A stretch of 64,000 nucleotides of DNA from Ceriagrion tenellum. Taxonomy: Eukaryota; Arthropoda; Insecta; Odonata; Coenagrionidae. A program made the translations under genes and the position numbers. The notes under the pieces were generated by a model. It ran no database searches, was not told where the DNA came from, and was given only the letters and a program-made list of their open reading frames with translations. The stretch covers positions 135,337,747 through 135,401,746 of the forward strand of contig OY720636.1 of assembly GCA_963169105.1 (NCBI GenBank), in the 5' to 3' direction. Shown here in pieces: positions 10,719-24,003 of this stretch. The number at the start of each line of letters is the position of its first letter. Position 1 is the stretch's first letter.

Positions 10719-11254
10719 TCAGAGCAACATCTTAAGATGTTGAAAAAAATGCAAGGACGGATAAGTCGAGAATGATAGGAGACACAGACAAATAGTTGTC
10801 ATTTGCCTAGGGATTTTTACCAGCTCACGGTGGAGTGTTTCTCTTGGCAAAAATTTCATTGTTCTGATCGCCATAGTTTTCAGCACTACATTTAACTGTA
10901 GGGAAAGCGATGGAGTCGGGTTCATTCTCTTTGGCAATGCAGTCACATTATTTTTATTTCCTCTCTTCTGACCTATCCCCACCGCAGTGTCATGAATTAA
11001 TGGGACATGAGTAGTGACATCGATCTCATGAACCAATTTTCATCACCGGGTAAAGGTGTGGACCAATTGGCATGTTTAAAAAGCGCCTTTGTGTCGTGAC
11101 CTATTCGTCTCCCGGCTTGGCAACTTAAGATCAATCTTGAGTGTTTTGCTCCTGCATCACTATGCACGGCTTGCATTTGGCTAGATCCGTTCGTAGACAG
11201 TCGAGTAGAATTTAATACAAGTTCGAATTTGGTCGCTGAAAGTTTTGCCCGCAT
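10719..11254 (-). other. Two overlapping minus-strand frames, unrecognised
   Basis: Frames of 85 codons (11254-10997) and 105 codons (11036-10719) overlap by 40 bp in different phases. This could be a frameshifted old coding relic next to foldback 1. The protein sequences hold no motif I recognise, and a chance origin is possible. Confidence 0.2.
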
Positions 11255-14130
11255 GGCTTCTTATAGAATGAGTAATTTCCCACACCAGATAATTATTTTG
11301 CTAATTATAAATAGCTATTCTTTTAAAAACATATTTTTTATCCATTTAACTTAGATGCAAACCGTTATTTTGATTAATGATTGATTTTTATTGTGTTTCA
11401 TCGGGAATAAGAGCAATTAAATAAGTGATGTTAGTATTGATGATGTGAATCCTCTTTCCAATGAATCTAAAGGTTTTTAAATTGAATCCAATATTTAAAA
11501 CTTGGTCCATGTGGTGACAAAAACTACCATTTCTCAATACAAATGCAGATAATTTATAATTAAACCAGCACAAGCTAAATGAAGGAGGGGAGTAGGATTA
11601 TCCGTCTCTAAAGGCAGACGTTATATCGAAAAAAACTATGCACCTGCAGGGTTTCTCCAGGTTTATTCTTCTTTCTTAGTCTAATTAATCTTTTCTAAGA
11701 AGAGGTGGGTTTGCACAAAAGACAAGCTCCATTTATGGATTATAAATCATTGGATGAGGGCGTGGTACCCAGCTTTGACTGAGTGGCTAAAAATCATTTT
11801 CGTCTCTTGAAGCTCACGAGAGGCTTCGTTTTATTTTAGAAGGGTGAAATCTGAACGCCTTCTTCTCCATCCCCCATCACATAAAGGGATATTCATAAAC
11901 CATAAGTGGTGGAATCGGATGGTACAGGGAAACCAAAACTCCGGGAGGAAAGGCTTAAGACCCATTGTCACTTTAGAAATTGTACAACTACTGCCTCAGA
12001 TGTAGCACTGCCGGCAGCGGTTGACGCAAAGTTTAATTGTGTTAAAACCTGGGGAATAAAACGTAGCATTAAGGCCCTCCAATGTGAGAAATGTTCTCTG
12101 CACAGGAAAAGTGCTTCCCCAATGGATTGCATTTTGTGAACGACAACATAGGAATTATCCTGATCGATGATTACAATTTCACTTTTAGTTATTATGACAC
12201 AATAATAGAGACAAGTATAAGTTTGAGTAAGTGATAAACTTCATTTGTTAATGGCGCCTCTAAACTCCATTATGACCGATTGAATTTAAATTGAAAGATA
12301 TATGCATAACGCATCAGTGTCTGTCAAAAACGATCATAGCAAAAAATAACATGGGAATGTAGGTATGCATAAAAATTTATCAAAGGTCAATTGGCTCGAG
12401 CTGATGCTGTAACGATCAGAACCTCTGACGTAATGAATACTATTCATATGGAATTTGCTTAATGTTTTGATTTATCTGTGAGTAAACATCTTGGCCTATC
12501 AACCTAACCTAATCGAGGTAATATGCTGATTTAATTATGGAAGCCGCGAGTTCAGCCAAAAAAATTAAAATAAACTTAGTATCACATGACTATATAAAAG
12601 ATGGGAATGACTACCAAACTGGACTACAGGGTTGCTCAATACCTAAATTTTCCTTAAATTATCAGTTCATTTTTTAAAGATTGATATGATTTGTATATAA
12701 ATTAGCAAAATAGAAATTTCCTACAAAATACACACATTTCGATATTAGCATTACTTTTGTTTACTACTCCTTTAGCACGCCCTTAATGGTAAATGAAATT
12801 TCAGTCCGCCTGTGGTTCACCTTTCAATCTATAGCCATCCAATCTTCTTTTTACGTCTGTATTTCAATACACTATGGCGCGTAAATTTTGAAATCTAGGA
12901 GGCTAGATTTCCTTGGAAGAAAAACTCGCAAATTATTGAAGTGATAAAATCAAAAATTAAAATATTTCCACCATTATGCCTAGTTGCATAGGATAATAAC
13001 CGCTTTCCATCTTGTTAAATCTATGCTTGACTAGAAAATATATTCATACAAACGTGAAAATCCAATGACTGACTGACTGGACAACGAATCTCAGAAACAA
13101 CTAAATGTAGTGTTGTGAAATTCTTCCTTACTTTTTCCTTTATTTTTCCATTTTTCCTCAAATGGCATACAATTTTTCCAATAATGATTGACAGAAAAAG
13201 GCCGGATGGACTTTTGATGAATAAATATAAAACCCTAATTTAACTGACTTAGTGACTGATCAAGAATGGTTTAATTATAAGGATTTTAATACAACAATTT
13301 ATACATGCACAATGAAATCCTACGAGAAAATCAGTAGGCAGCAGCTGGTATTGGTAAAAAAGCGTTTAGATAAATTTTTCACCAATTAAATTTAAATTTT
13401 ACATTTTTCAGGAACAATATATTATATTTTTATCGAACCAAATCATATCCATATTCAAAAACTTCATTTGAAAATAAACTCTGACACCAGAATAAAATAT
13501 TATTTAAAGAATCATTCAGTTCCAAAAACTTGTTAACATAGAGCAACTATAAATAATTTGCAAAAGTGAATACAAATAAAACAAAATATGTATGTTAGAA
13601 ACTTTCATGTCGTAGTACTCGGGATTTAATAGTTTATGTGGTAATTTGGAAGATAAAGATGCTGAAACTATGACTGGAATAGAATTTTCTTCACCTCTCA
13701 TCTTCAAACACCGAATACCTAACGCTCTATGCACTGCCTCCATGTTATGCTCGATCAATTTATACTCTTTTTATGATGCACCTAAAAACTTCAGTTCAAA
13801 GGTGTCACATTTATTTGTCTTATGGGGAATCAAATCTTAATATTTAGGCAAAAAAGGCCTAGCCTAAAATTAGATCATTATGAATGCATCAGTGGATACA
13901 TGCACAGCTCTCACAAACTCTTTAGATGACGGAGAGGCAGAATTTACACCAAAGGGAAGTCAAATAAGGAAGACGATCCAGCTATTCCTCAGTTGTCAAT
14001 TTTGTATACCCCGCAAGCTTTTGATAAGGTTGTAGGTCTCAAGACTTTCAGAGTGCCTGGTTTTTTTTATTCAGTTTTATGACCTGATGTTAGATGTAAT
14101 ATAATACGGTTTTCAGACACTCTCAAAGTT
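11255..14130. other. AT-rich non-coding stretch
   Basis: The piece around 11760-12140 is less AT-rich and contains a 77-codon plus-strand frame (11906-12139) without recognisable features. From 12150 on there is only AT-rich sequence with dense stops. Confidence 0.45.
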
Positions 14131-14139
14131 TTCGAGAGT

Positions 14140-14640
14140 TTGAAGAACCGTTTGAGATTTACTTTTTTCAAGGTTAAACTGTCCTCTGAAACATTGACGT
14201 GGACTAAAGGGAGGAAATATATGCAAAATCCGAAGAAGAAGCCCTTTCAGTTTCGTCCAAAATTCTTCTCCTTCCTCTGTTCCCTCGGCAAACCACCGTG
14301 TACACGCCTTCCTTTCAAAAAAGAGTCGCCGCCTACCGGTAGAAATGAAATGAAAAAGAGAGGAGATCCAACGCCTTCAAATTTACGGTCCCCGGAACCC
14401 CGAGTAGAGAATCGAGTCATAAAAAGCCGTCCCGGGCGCCATAAATCTGGAAGGAGCCACTCCATTTCCTGGAGGGGGCGTATCTGACTTGCAAGTAAGT
14501 CCTTTGCAGGCGTTATGGAAGGAGAGAAAAGAGACGGGTTGAGGGGACGGAGCGATTGGGGGCTAGGGATACGATGGGGATATGGGGAGGACGAGTTTCC
14601 GCCCACATACGGACACAGGTGGTACTCCACGGACACGCAT
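14140..14640. other. GC-rich skewed island
   Basis: The first part is C-rich and the part at 14510-14600 is G-rich on the plus strand. Open frames of 115 and 129 codons on opposite strands overlap here, as expected from low stop density in GC-rich, low-complexity DNA rather than from a gene. Confidence 0.45.
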
Positions 14641-14699
14641 CCTTATTCTCGCACTTTCTACCATATTACATATTTTTCTCATCAATTCTTGCGATGACC

Positions 14700-16060
14700 C
14701 ATGTGAGGATGGCCAATGAAAAGTCAGATTGAGCACCAATGAAATATCACCCTCTTTGATCCATTTTTCTCCAGCATTTAATCCGAAGAAATGATATGGA
14801 TAACAGGTCGAGACCTATGAAACGTAGGAGAAAAATAAAACAGAATATGAAGTTTAGATTTACCCTTTACCAGGTGCTATTCGGCCATTCAAAGTACTAC
14901 AGCTAATGGCTGACTGAGTGGAAAATCAGACAGAAAAACTGCACTAGAATTTAAATGCCAAGATTATAAATTCAAATATTATTAAGATTAATCCTACTCC
15001 GGCCAGTAAGTGAGGCAGACCCGGTCAAATGTTGTATCAAGAATAAAAGGCAGAAACATGAATATGGATATTTTTTTAAATCCCCGTTGGACTTGTTTGA
15101 TTAAACATGTTTGAAACCGTCTAGTGGACCCTAATGAGAAAAGATTCCCTGCTTTTCATGTTTTTCATTTCCTTTGCTTGAGAGGTGAGGAAAACACGCG
15201 AAAACTCTGCCGAAAAGAACTGGGGAGATGCCATAGATAGGTTTCGATAATAATCAGGAAGAAGCCAACATGCTACACCAAATAGTAAGAAGGTCATCAT
15301 TACATCAACAAATAAGTGAATGATTGAATAAACTATTTATTGCATAAATAAATAAATTCGGTAATCATATTCGAAAAATAAGTACCAGCTCAAGTTTCCC
15401 CTGTTTTGGAGCACGCTGCTGGCCGCTTAAAAGGAGGCAGTCTGTAACGCAGCCATTCACTGAGTCATTTCAACCCCTCCTATTCCAAAATTTGTTAGGC
15501 GTAATAACTCATTTTGCAATTTTTTGCATTGCACCGTATTTGGATAGTTAGCCATCCCCAATTATTTCTCAAGTTTGCATCCGTTGCCTGAATACTGGAG
15601 AATAATAATCAAATAAAGCTACTCGTAAGTTCGAGTTTTATGCTTCCCAAATATTTCTGATTATATATTACCTTTATCAGAGTAGGGCAAACGATTCTTT
15701 GGATGGAAAATCAATTTCAGTAATAAATATCCGAACCCGCAGTAACATATTTGGGTGCTATATCAACTCACTGATATTGGTAGGAGATTTTTTTGTGGGG
15801 AAAACAATTAGAATTTGGGCTCCTCCTCGGGAATTTAAAATAATTGGTCAAACTTATTTCCAGCCTTTCAATAAATACGCTGTATTAGACCTTAATAAAT
15901 ATACAACAACTACTACCAAGTCTTGAGTAAAGTTCTAAAGGCATTATAAATTATGTAAAAATAATCTTAAGGTCAGCTAGTTTTCTTTGTTCTATTTGGA
16001 CTTCTAGTTCTCGGACGGTCCATATGTTCAGAGGTTACATCTCGATCGGTCCTGTCCTGG
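14700..16060. other. Non-coding stretch
   Basis: AT-rich, with a slightly GC-richer part near 15390-15480. The 75-codon frame at 15699-15926 has no recognised domain. Confidence 0.45.
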
Positions 16061-16430
16061 AAATGGCCAAGAATATAGACTTTCACTCTCGCTCCAAATG
16101 AGCGTCCAAGGGTGTCGAGGGCAAGCGTCGGGTGACAGCCGAGGGGAAAAGGCTTCGTCACCTCTTGCCCTTCGTCCTCTTTCCCTCGCTATCCTTATCG
16201 GCTTGTGACTCGGGAATCCGTAAAGTTTTCCGAGTCAAGAGACAAGAGAAGGCAAAGAAGTTTTCTGAGGGTAACAGCAACAGGGTTTGGTGGAGAGGGA
16301 AGAAAAGTGGAAGAGAGAGATGTAAAAGGAGGAGCTGTCCAGCGAGAAATTGCCGTATCCATCCTACGGCCTTCCGCAACTCCGGAGATCACACAGGAGG
16401 TGATACATTTTCCAGACGAGTAATTCGCAG
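16061..16430. other. GC-rich skewed island
   Basis: C/T-rich to about 16200 and then purine-rich (GGGAAGAAAAGTGGAAGAGA near 16300). Several frames on both strands overlap, none convincing. Confidence 0.4.
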
Positions 16431-16771
16431 GGGAGCATTTAAATACGCCCTAAATTGTTTTCTCCACACAGTGAAGCTTCACATTTCTGAACGCATATTT
16501 CTGTGATTGCATAGATTGGTTAACGAATGACAAATTTAATTCTAAAGTATCTTGAAATAGTGAACAGGTGCGATTTTACCGCATTTTCCGTTTTATAGAT
16601 ATATAATTCAAAATTTCAAGCAAAACCGATTAACGTGGACAAAATATTGCTGTTTTTAATAAAACTAATACAATATTTGGGGTGTCTCCATGACGTAATA
16701 AGACTTTTTGGTTTAAGCCTTTTTTCAACAAAAACTATCAAACTAAACGGTTTATGTAAAACTCGCCTATT

Positions 16772-16840
16772 AAAAAAAACCACCTGTAGGTGGAATCGAA
16801 CCAACGACCTTTTGGATTACCCAACCAAACCGCTAAGCTG
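16772..16840 (-). repeat. tRNA-derived (SINE-like) fragment
   Basis: On the minus strand TAGCGGTTTGG (16835-16825) resembles an A box and GGTTCGATTCC (16802-16792) is a near-perfect B box, 34 nt downstream. The sequence then runs into a T-rich stretch (eight A on the plus strand at 16772-16779), like a pol III stop or an oligo-T tail. The acceptor and anticodon arms do not fold as a tRNA, so this is a SINE head or tRNA pseudogene. Confidence 0.5.
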
Positions 16841-16844
16841 TTCA

Positions 16845-17054
16845 GACTTAAGGCGATTCTAAGTGGGTTTGAAATCACAAGTTCTGGCCCCTTCAGTAAG
16901 ATAATATGGACTTCCAAGATGCCACTGACCACAAAAACAAATTCTATTGCATTACTTATTAAGTCATCAGCAGCGTGTGAATATGTTTCATGTGAAGCAC
17001 CTTCACTATTAACGTTTTGGTGACCACATGTGACACGGTGTTTATGTTTCTAAA
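16845..17054. repeat. Dispersed repeat pair, copy 1
   Basis: From GACTTAAGGCGATT to TTTCTAAAT it aligns with 19335-19546 along its whole length, sharing AACGTTTTGGTGACCAC and CCTATTGCATT-type blocks. Identity by eye is roughly 70%. The tRNA-like piece at 16772-16840 is directly adjacent but is not present at copy 2. Confidence 0.6.
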
Positions 17055-17191
17055 TGCCTTCAGAATGCACCTCATACCTCAGGTCATCTTCTAGTGCCAC
17101 GATACGTATATGTCATTATTGTATAGTCCTCTCCCTCTGCGGAATCAAAACTTTTCACGCATAATGTCCTACTGGAGATGAAATGGAACTT

Positions 17192-17261
17192 GCCCGTTCC
17201 TACAGCTACAGAGAAACGATTGAAGCTCTTCCCAAGAGATGAGGTCTTCTCTGCCGTTAAA
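17192..17261. repeat. 70-bp direct repeat, copy 1
   Basis: GCCCGTTCCTACAGCTACA through CTGCCGTTAAA recurs at 18065-18134 with four mismatches, 873 bp away. Both copies keep an open frame on the minus strand, but the differences do not clearly show selection. Confidence 0.75.
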
Positions 17262-17579
17262 TATTAATTCATTGTTTTTACGAGGACCCATTTGACAGAC
17301 ATTATAGAAAATGAAGTACCAGCCAGTATTAACAATGATGACATGGACTAACATCACTAATCAGGGATTCAATGACATCACCTCGTATTTTAGTAAATAC
17401 CATGTCGCAGACTGAAATGATGGATGTGCGAATTTCATGAAGAACCGTATTTGCAAGCGTATAATAGTCGGCGTGCCATCCATTTGCCAACCATGGCATA
17501 AATTCCTTAATCTATCCTTTCCAATCTGCCGGTGATTTATTATCATCGTTAAAATATTGCCGCTCGACCTCGGAATTAA

Positions 17580-17915
17580 TGATCGACCTGCACCTTAGCC
17601 TTGATATCGCCCTTTCACTTGCCTCCGCTCCTCTGGGTCTCAGCTCTTACCCTTTATCTCATCTTCCCATCTCTCACGTCCTCCCCACTACCGTCCGCCT
17701 CCTCCCCTAACAATCACAAACGCTCCCTTCCTTCCGTCCATTTCGCCCCACCATCATCATCATCATCATCATTTCCCTCAACCACTTCGCAATTTGGCTG
17801 CTTTGGATTCGCGATCTCAGGTAGTCGCACTCCTCGCTCTTACCGCTCTCGCTTTTCCGGACACAAACTGCATTCAATTACGTATCTTTCTCATTATTTG
17901 TCTCTTTATCTGTAA
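17580..17915 (+). other. Pyrimidine-rich island with (ATC)n
   Basis: C/T-rich on the plus strand, with an (ATC)n run at 17752-17772. The 104-codon frame here is Ser/Pro/Leu-rich only because of the pyrimidine bias. Confidence 0.45.
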
Positions 17916-18011
17916 AATGACGACGAGGTTTCACCATCGAACCTTAAACTCAAGAAACCTTGCGTTATAGGTGTTTTCCTTACTGGAAACACCTCGGGTG
18001 AAAAGCCAGTT

Positions 18012-18134
18012 CTTCCCCACGCCTATGGGAGAAACCGTGCTCTTCCCTACGCCTATGGAGCTTAGCCCGTTCCTACAGCTACAAAGAAACGATGGAAGCC
18101 CTTCCCAAGAGATGAGGTCTTTTCTGCCGTTAAA
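18012..18134. repeat. Tandem 30-bp-like repeat plus 70-bp direct repeat, copy 2
   Basis: CTTCCCCACGCCTATGG and CTTCCCTACGCCTATGG occur in tandem at about 18015-18056. They lead into the second copy (18065-18134) of the 17192-17261 repeat. Confidence 0.65.
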
Positions 18135-18219
18135 CAAGACAAGAAATAAAAACTTTCAATCTATCTTCCGTCATAATACTGAGTGCTTTCTTCGCGTAAA
18201 ACACAATTCTTCAACGTAA

Positions 18220-19060
18220 ACAGTGAATATTTTTAAAAATTTAGTTCCAGAAAGAGAAATTTTTAACTTAAATTTCGTTGAGTGGCACCAATGCATTGAG
18301 ACTTTCCATCAATTAATTAGTATATGATAGAAAAAAATCAAAAGCTCATGACCCTTATATCCCCCGATATTAAAACAGCGTACCTTAGCCATCATCTATA
18401 GCAAAAGGCCATTATCGCATGATTAGCTTGCTGCATCTCTCGTCCACATTGTTTCAGCAAATCGTGACATTATTTTAAAATTTCTTGTTGAACATCAATT
18501 TTGGCTTTATGTGTTCTATTCTTAGTTTTCCAAAGTTACTCACCACTCTTCATTGCCGTAAAAATAGTTAATAAAAATAATTTGAAAATATAGTTTCCAA
18601 GCCTGTCTCCAGAACGAACTTCTCTATTCATTAGACTGAACGCCTTCTTTGCTTGAGTTATTTTTCTCAATGTATATCTTCCCAGAGTTTTCCTTCATAA
18701 GCGATCCTACACATCGAATATCAAATTGTAACAAAATCATAACATCCCTCTTCACGCGACACTAACCTAATAGAATCGTGTCACTTGGTGTTATCGCTCC
18801 GAACGACAGGTTGAGACATGCAGCGGTGAGCCGAACAGCGAGTTGAATGCGCAAATGTCAACTTTGTAGCAGGATGTAACAACCGCGCGCCCGCCCAATC
18901 TTATTTTCTCAGATAACTTGTTTTCTTTTCCCGATTCAGTGGGTCACGTAACCAAAACTTCATACAAATTATGATTGAATGGAACTGACGAACACCTACA
19001 TACATAATAATAAAACAAATACTTACTATGTATTGAAAAATCTTTTATTTAAAACTGACG
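18220..19060. other. Non-coding stretch
   Basis: AT-rich sequence, slightly GC-richer at 18780-18900. No repeats or element ends identified. Confidence 0.45.
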
Positions 19061-19082
19061 AAATTATATTAGCCGAAGGGAG

Positions 19083-19154
19083 GTCGCCAGCCCTGCACGC
19101 CGGATTACTGGACGTGTCGGATTACCGCAAGGCCGGATTACAGAGATTATACTG
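19083..19154 (-). mobile_element. pogo/Tigger-like terminal fragment
   Basis: Read on the minus strand from 19154, the end begins CAGTATAATCTCTGTAATCC and is preceded by TA, the duplication used by this Tc1/mariner-related group. Three GTAATCCGRC-like units at regular spacing follow, as in the repeated transposase-binding motifs of pogo ends. No second terminus was found, so the copy is truncated. Confidence 0.5.
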
Positions 19155-19334
19155 TATTGACATGCATTCGTGAACGCGATGTTCATGATCAAAACAGGCT
19201 GAGTTAATAAACAGGCATAACAGCTCAGCCTGCTCTCACCAGGTGACCATATTCCTCTAACTTTCACTTAAACCATTTGTTTCATTACTATCTTTAACTT
19301 AGAGCCAAATAGTGACTTGTGATGCGTAATGCAT

Positions 19335-19546
19335 GACTTGAGGCGATTATGAGTGGATTTAAAATTAGATGTTTTAGCCCCTATAGTAAGAGAATAATAA
19401 CTTCTAAGAAACCACTGACATTAGCAATATATCCTATTGCATTCCTTAAGCCGTGATTATCAGTGGATTAAGATTTTTCATATGATCCACCTTCATAATT
19501 AACGTTTTGGTGACCACTTGTGATGCTACGTTTAAGTTTCTAAATA
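19335..19546. repeat. Dispersed repeat pair, copy 2
   Basis: Diverged partner of 16845-17054 in the same orientation, 2.5 kb away. No flanking duplication was recognised at either copy. Confidence 0.6.
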
Positions 19547-20096
19547 ACGTACACACTAAGCCTGCTCTGACCATGAACGCTGAAAAGAGATGATTATATT
19601 TGTTTCCCCAAACCATCCTCGAGAAGAATTTTGCAGATATTTACAAAGTAGTCATAATCAATGCAATTTAAGAATATATTTATTGTCATAGGCTGCATAT
19701 TTAACTGTTTTATGCAACTTACGGTGTATTTCACCGGTGGTACTCTCCACTTAGCTTTAAAGTAGATGTCGGGATTCCAGTACATAATGTATGACTCTAT
19801 GCGTTTTAGCCGGGATTCAAACATAATGCCCAAGTACGGTTCTCAACTCAGGCAACCCAATCTTACTTTGAGTAATCAAGAACTAGCAGGTTGCCCGAGT
19901 TTACTTCATTCGGTATAAGTTAACCGTTAATAGCACATTCATACCTATTCATGCACAAGGACCCACAGAAAAACTGGAGTATTCTTGTTGATTAAAAACA
20001 ACATTTGTACTATCCACTCATTTTTTATATACTGTGACCGATTGTGACGAGTGTACACATAATCCAAAAGTAGCACAGATAGAAATATCTGCACTA

Positions 20097-20150
20097 CTTG
20101 AGAGAGATGTGAGCATAGGTCGAAACCGGTCGTAGTTAATAAACAAATGC
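20097..20150 (+). repeat. Fragment with GTCGAAACCGGTCGT signature
   Basis: GAAAC at 20122-20126 is followed by CGGTCG and TTAATAAAC. The GAA-ACCGGT-C layout resembles GAA-ACCATGGT-C in foldbacks 1 and 2. The upstream CUGAUGA element is not recognisable (CTTGAGA at best). Probably an eroded piece of a related repeat. Confidence 0.3.
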
Positions 20151-20519
20151 GGAAAAGGGCTAAGATTTTTCTAATCGATATTCTCACAAACATCGAAAAG
20201 TTTAGTTCACCATCAATCATCTTTACAGTAGTACTCTATCAGCATTCTTGCTGTTCGGTTGGTTATATTGTGAAGGCAACCGACAGAGAGTGTCATGCTG
20301 ATGCACACCTTTGAGATGGGTCGATTGAGTTGGCAAAGTAAGGATTGCCTGTGTGGTGGAGAAGAGGCGGACAGAAAGCCGGCGTCGGCATTTTCCTGAT
20401 TATCACGAAAGGCGCCTAATATCCGTCATATATTTCAACCTGATCCCGCGGGATGTGAAGTCAGTATTCTAACAACCACCATACGAACCAGATCCTTTCG
20501 ATTTATTCGCAGACGTTCA

Positions 20520-21060
20520 GCCTTCAAACCTTCAAACATCCAGTCACGCCTTTCCATCAATTCTGAAAGCTCTCTGCCAACCACCTTCGCAGCACTCTCT
20601 CTCTCTTCCCGTTCTCACGGCACTCTCTCCAGACGTTCAGCCGACACCTTACATCGAAGCCCCTTAGCCAACTTCGCTCCCCCCCCCCTCCCATGTATCC
20701 ATGCTGTCGATCCGGCACTGTTCTCTCCGCCTTGACGCACATCTCTCAAAAGCCTTCATCTCAGTTCCTTTTGTTTAGTTTCCAGGCACTTGAGGTGTGT
20801 CAACTTCGCAGCAAGGCTTCGATTTTCTCGGATCTCCTCCTCTCCCTCTCTTTATTTTGCTCAGATCCAACTTCCTCTTGCTTTTGCCGGCCGCTCAACC
20901 GAGCCCTCCCCCACCCTCTCGCCTTCCCTATGACACAACCACCCCACACCCACCCACGCCCAACAACTATTTCTCTCGCGCCTCCTCCTCAACTCTTCAA
21001 ACTCTCCCGCCAAGTCTCACACAGTACAATCCCTTCACCGCTTTTGCAATGTGATCCTGA
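20520..21060 (+). other. Pyrimidine-rich island
   Basis: Strong C/T bias on the plus strand with CTCTCTCTCTC runs near 20590 and CCCCCCCC near 20680. Two long frames overlap in different phases, with proline- and serine-rich products, which argues against coding. Confidence 0.5.
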
Positions 21061-21069
21061 AATGGATTG

Positions 21070-24000
21070 ATTGCGAGAAAACGCAATCGTGATGAAGTTT
21101 CGTTTTCAATCCTAAATTCCGAGGCGTTAAGCTATCACTTGTAAAACTTACATGATCGTTTAAGAATGAAATAGGATTGAAGGGCTTTACTGCACTATTT
21201 TCGAAGGAGTAGGATTAAAAGCAATTAAGAAAGATAATGATGTAATGAGGTAGTAAAAATTGATAAGTGAGAAGAATCTATTCTCGTCCAGGTCACACCT
21301 TTTCTCTGCCTCGATCCACATACTCTTGATCGGTTTATAAAGTTCGCGCGATGCCGCTTCGTTTAGTTATGTAAATATCCATGGTTAGCAGAAAGAAAAA
21401 GTGCAAGTACAAATGAGTCGTTGAACTATTGGTGATTGTTAGAAATCAAACATTAGAGAGCCCATATTTAATTATACTTTGTGTCTAAATTTATTATCTC
21501 TAAATTTGCGTTTAGAAAGATATTGAAATTGTAATAGTCGTCATAATATGATTGTATATTAAAATGTATTCCCTTATGAATTCATGTTTCATTCATGTAA
21601 CATCTCCAATTAACAATTAACATGTAACATTAAGTTTACCATATCCCACAACAAAAGCCCGTACATTTTCTACCCTTTTCTCGGCTACCAACAATATAAA
21701 CTATTTATCATTGCGGATTTTATATCCTATTAGGTAGTATGAGTGACTAATGTAGGTACATATGATTATCCAATACTTTTATAATCTAAGTAATGGTATT
21801 GACCGATGGCAAATACTATAATTAATTAAGAAATGAAGGTTTTCTAGAACTTATAATGAACATGGAACGATTCCAATCATTATTATTTGTATTCATTGGT
21901 ACATGACATCACTTTCAAGTTAGATCGGTGAAAATTGGATTAAATTTTACTGCACTGTGAAAGATTACCAAACAATTAAATCCATTTCAGCATGTGATTA
22001 GCAGTGGAATTTGAAGTGAAGATGGAAATAATACGGATTATATGTTTTGGCAGTTAGATCCTGCATGAACTGGATATTCTCTCGTCAACTGGAGAGCCAG
22101 GAGGATGAAGCGATTAAGGTGAATTGCAAAGGTCATGTCGCCATTTGCATATAAATTTGAAGTGGATATATTTACATCGTCGTGATGTTGAGATTTGAGT
22201 TAATCGCCTTTAGCAACTGAAATATGAAGTGAGGACCGCTGTAAAGAGAAATCAAAAGAAAATTCTGTAAATGAACGTCGCCAGCGAGCATCGTCAACTT
22301 TTTCTCGAATAACAGCAGGGAAATGTTGACATTACTTTACAGCACAAGCTTTTCCAACGAGAATCAGCGAAAAACCTCCGGGCTTTTAGATGTAAAGAAT
22401 TACTCGCTGGAAATGAAGGACCATGTTTCCTTGATTTTTTCATTTCGAATAAGCTTGTTTTCCTAAGTTTAACGGTGACCAATTCAGCCTTACATCAGCA
22501 ATTGGATGTTTTGTTTGAACGTATTACCTAAAATAATTTGTATTTGACGTAAATCTGACATGATCAATTTTACACTCACCCTGAAAAATTACATGCTTAT
22601 TTTTGACTGTTTTGTACATAGGAACATATTTATCTCCGTTGTTAAAAATAAAAATATACGCATTTCATGCAATGGAGAGGGGGAGCAAAATAATCTCACT
22701 TTTAGAGTTTCAATAATCCAACACTTTTAAACGTTAACACTAGAGACAACTATGAACTCCAGTTCACTTTTGCTTCAAACGTAATCAAATATAAATGAGT
22801 TGCTCCAAAATAAGACGAAGATAATCAAAATAGTTGTGACTTATTTTTAATCGCATACATAGCAAATGAACGTTCTTAAATTTATGTAAAAACTATATAA
22901 TAACCCGAATATGTATGTGAAGCTTCGTAGTGCTTAACCAATTTATTCCTAAAATGGCCTAGCTTTAATTGGTTGGAGAATATTTTTCTCACCAAAGTAC
23001 TGACAAAAAGGTGTAAACGTAAATACACGAAAAACGTGATTAATTAATTTCAGACTATTAAAATGGCAATTTTTAATGCATTACGAGAGCAGCAAAATAC
23101 CCGAATAGATGCTTTGATAAAATGAGTAGGTAGCAAGAGATTTTTATTGCTGTTATACTATTAATGCAAAGATTTATTTTTAAAATGCTGAAAATTCCAT
23201 TATTTTACCTCGCAAATAGACGTGGGTTGACGTTAAATGTTTCAACTACCTCAAGTTTTAATTTCAAGGAGCAATGCTCTGTAAACAATTGGAGAGCCCA
23301 CGCTACGGAATTTTTTAAAGTAGGTGACACTAACCTCAAAGAGGGACTTCGGTAATGTAATCTCAGCAGGAGGCAATTCATCATGAACGAGGGAGAAAAT
23401 GTCCCCAAATACAGTGTATGCCGCTCGTGACTAGGAAACAAAATTCCTTACAAATTAAAAATAGATCTGATAATCGACTTAAGAGAGGGTAAATAACCTT
23501 TCCTAAGCAAAGTAATCCATCAATTTGAATGCATGTCATATCATAAAGTAAATCTGTGTGATTTATTCACTCAACTGTTATTCTTGATTAGAATCGAATC
23601 TCATAATCAAAGGAGCTCAGTACATTGAGACCAGTTTACTGCTTTTTAGTTCTTTATATTCATCAGAATTTTGTATTCCAATTGTAAATATATATCCATT
23701 TCTCTTTATTGAGGCTATATGCCTCGGCCGAAATGACCTTTCAGGGCTATATTCTGTCGAAAAGCATGGAGAGATCATCGTCTTCCCCTTCTTTCCTCGC
23801 ACTGAATAACATCTCCCCTAATGACAGAGTGGACGAAGCGTTGCAAGAGCTCACGAGGGTGCTCACAATGTTATTATTGTACGCAATATACACTAATATT
23901 ACGGTCCTATTTGTAGTCGAATAATTTCTATTGAGAATAAAAGCAAAGTTCCTCGACTACTAATGCCGCAAACGTCTGCGGATCGCTAGATTTTTGAAAC
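21070..24000. other. AT-rich non-coding stretch
   Basis: Nearly 3 kb without an element end, tRNA-like box pair or believable frame. A 78-codon frame on the minus strand (23441-23205) is not supported by anything else. Confidence 0.45.
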
Positions 24001-24003
24001 ATA

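Noticed and set aside
12497..12512. AACCTAACCTAA as insect telomeric repeat
   Set aside because: Only two units; not an array.
16772..16840. Functional tRNA gene
   Set aside because: A-to-B-box distance is too short and the arms do not fold.
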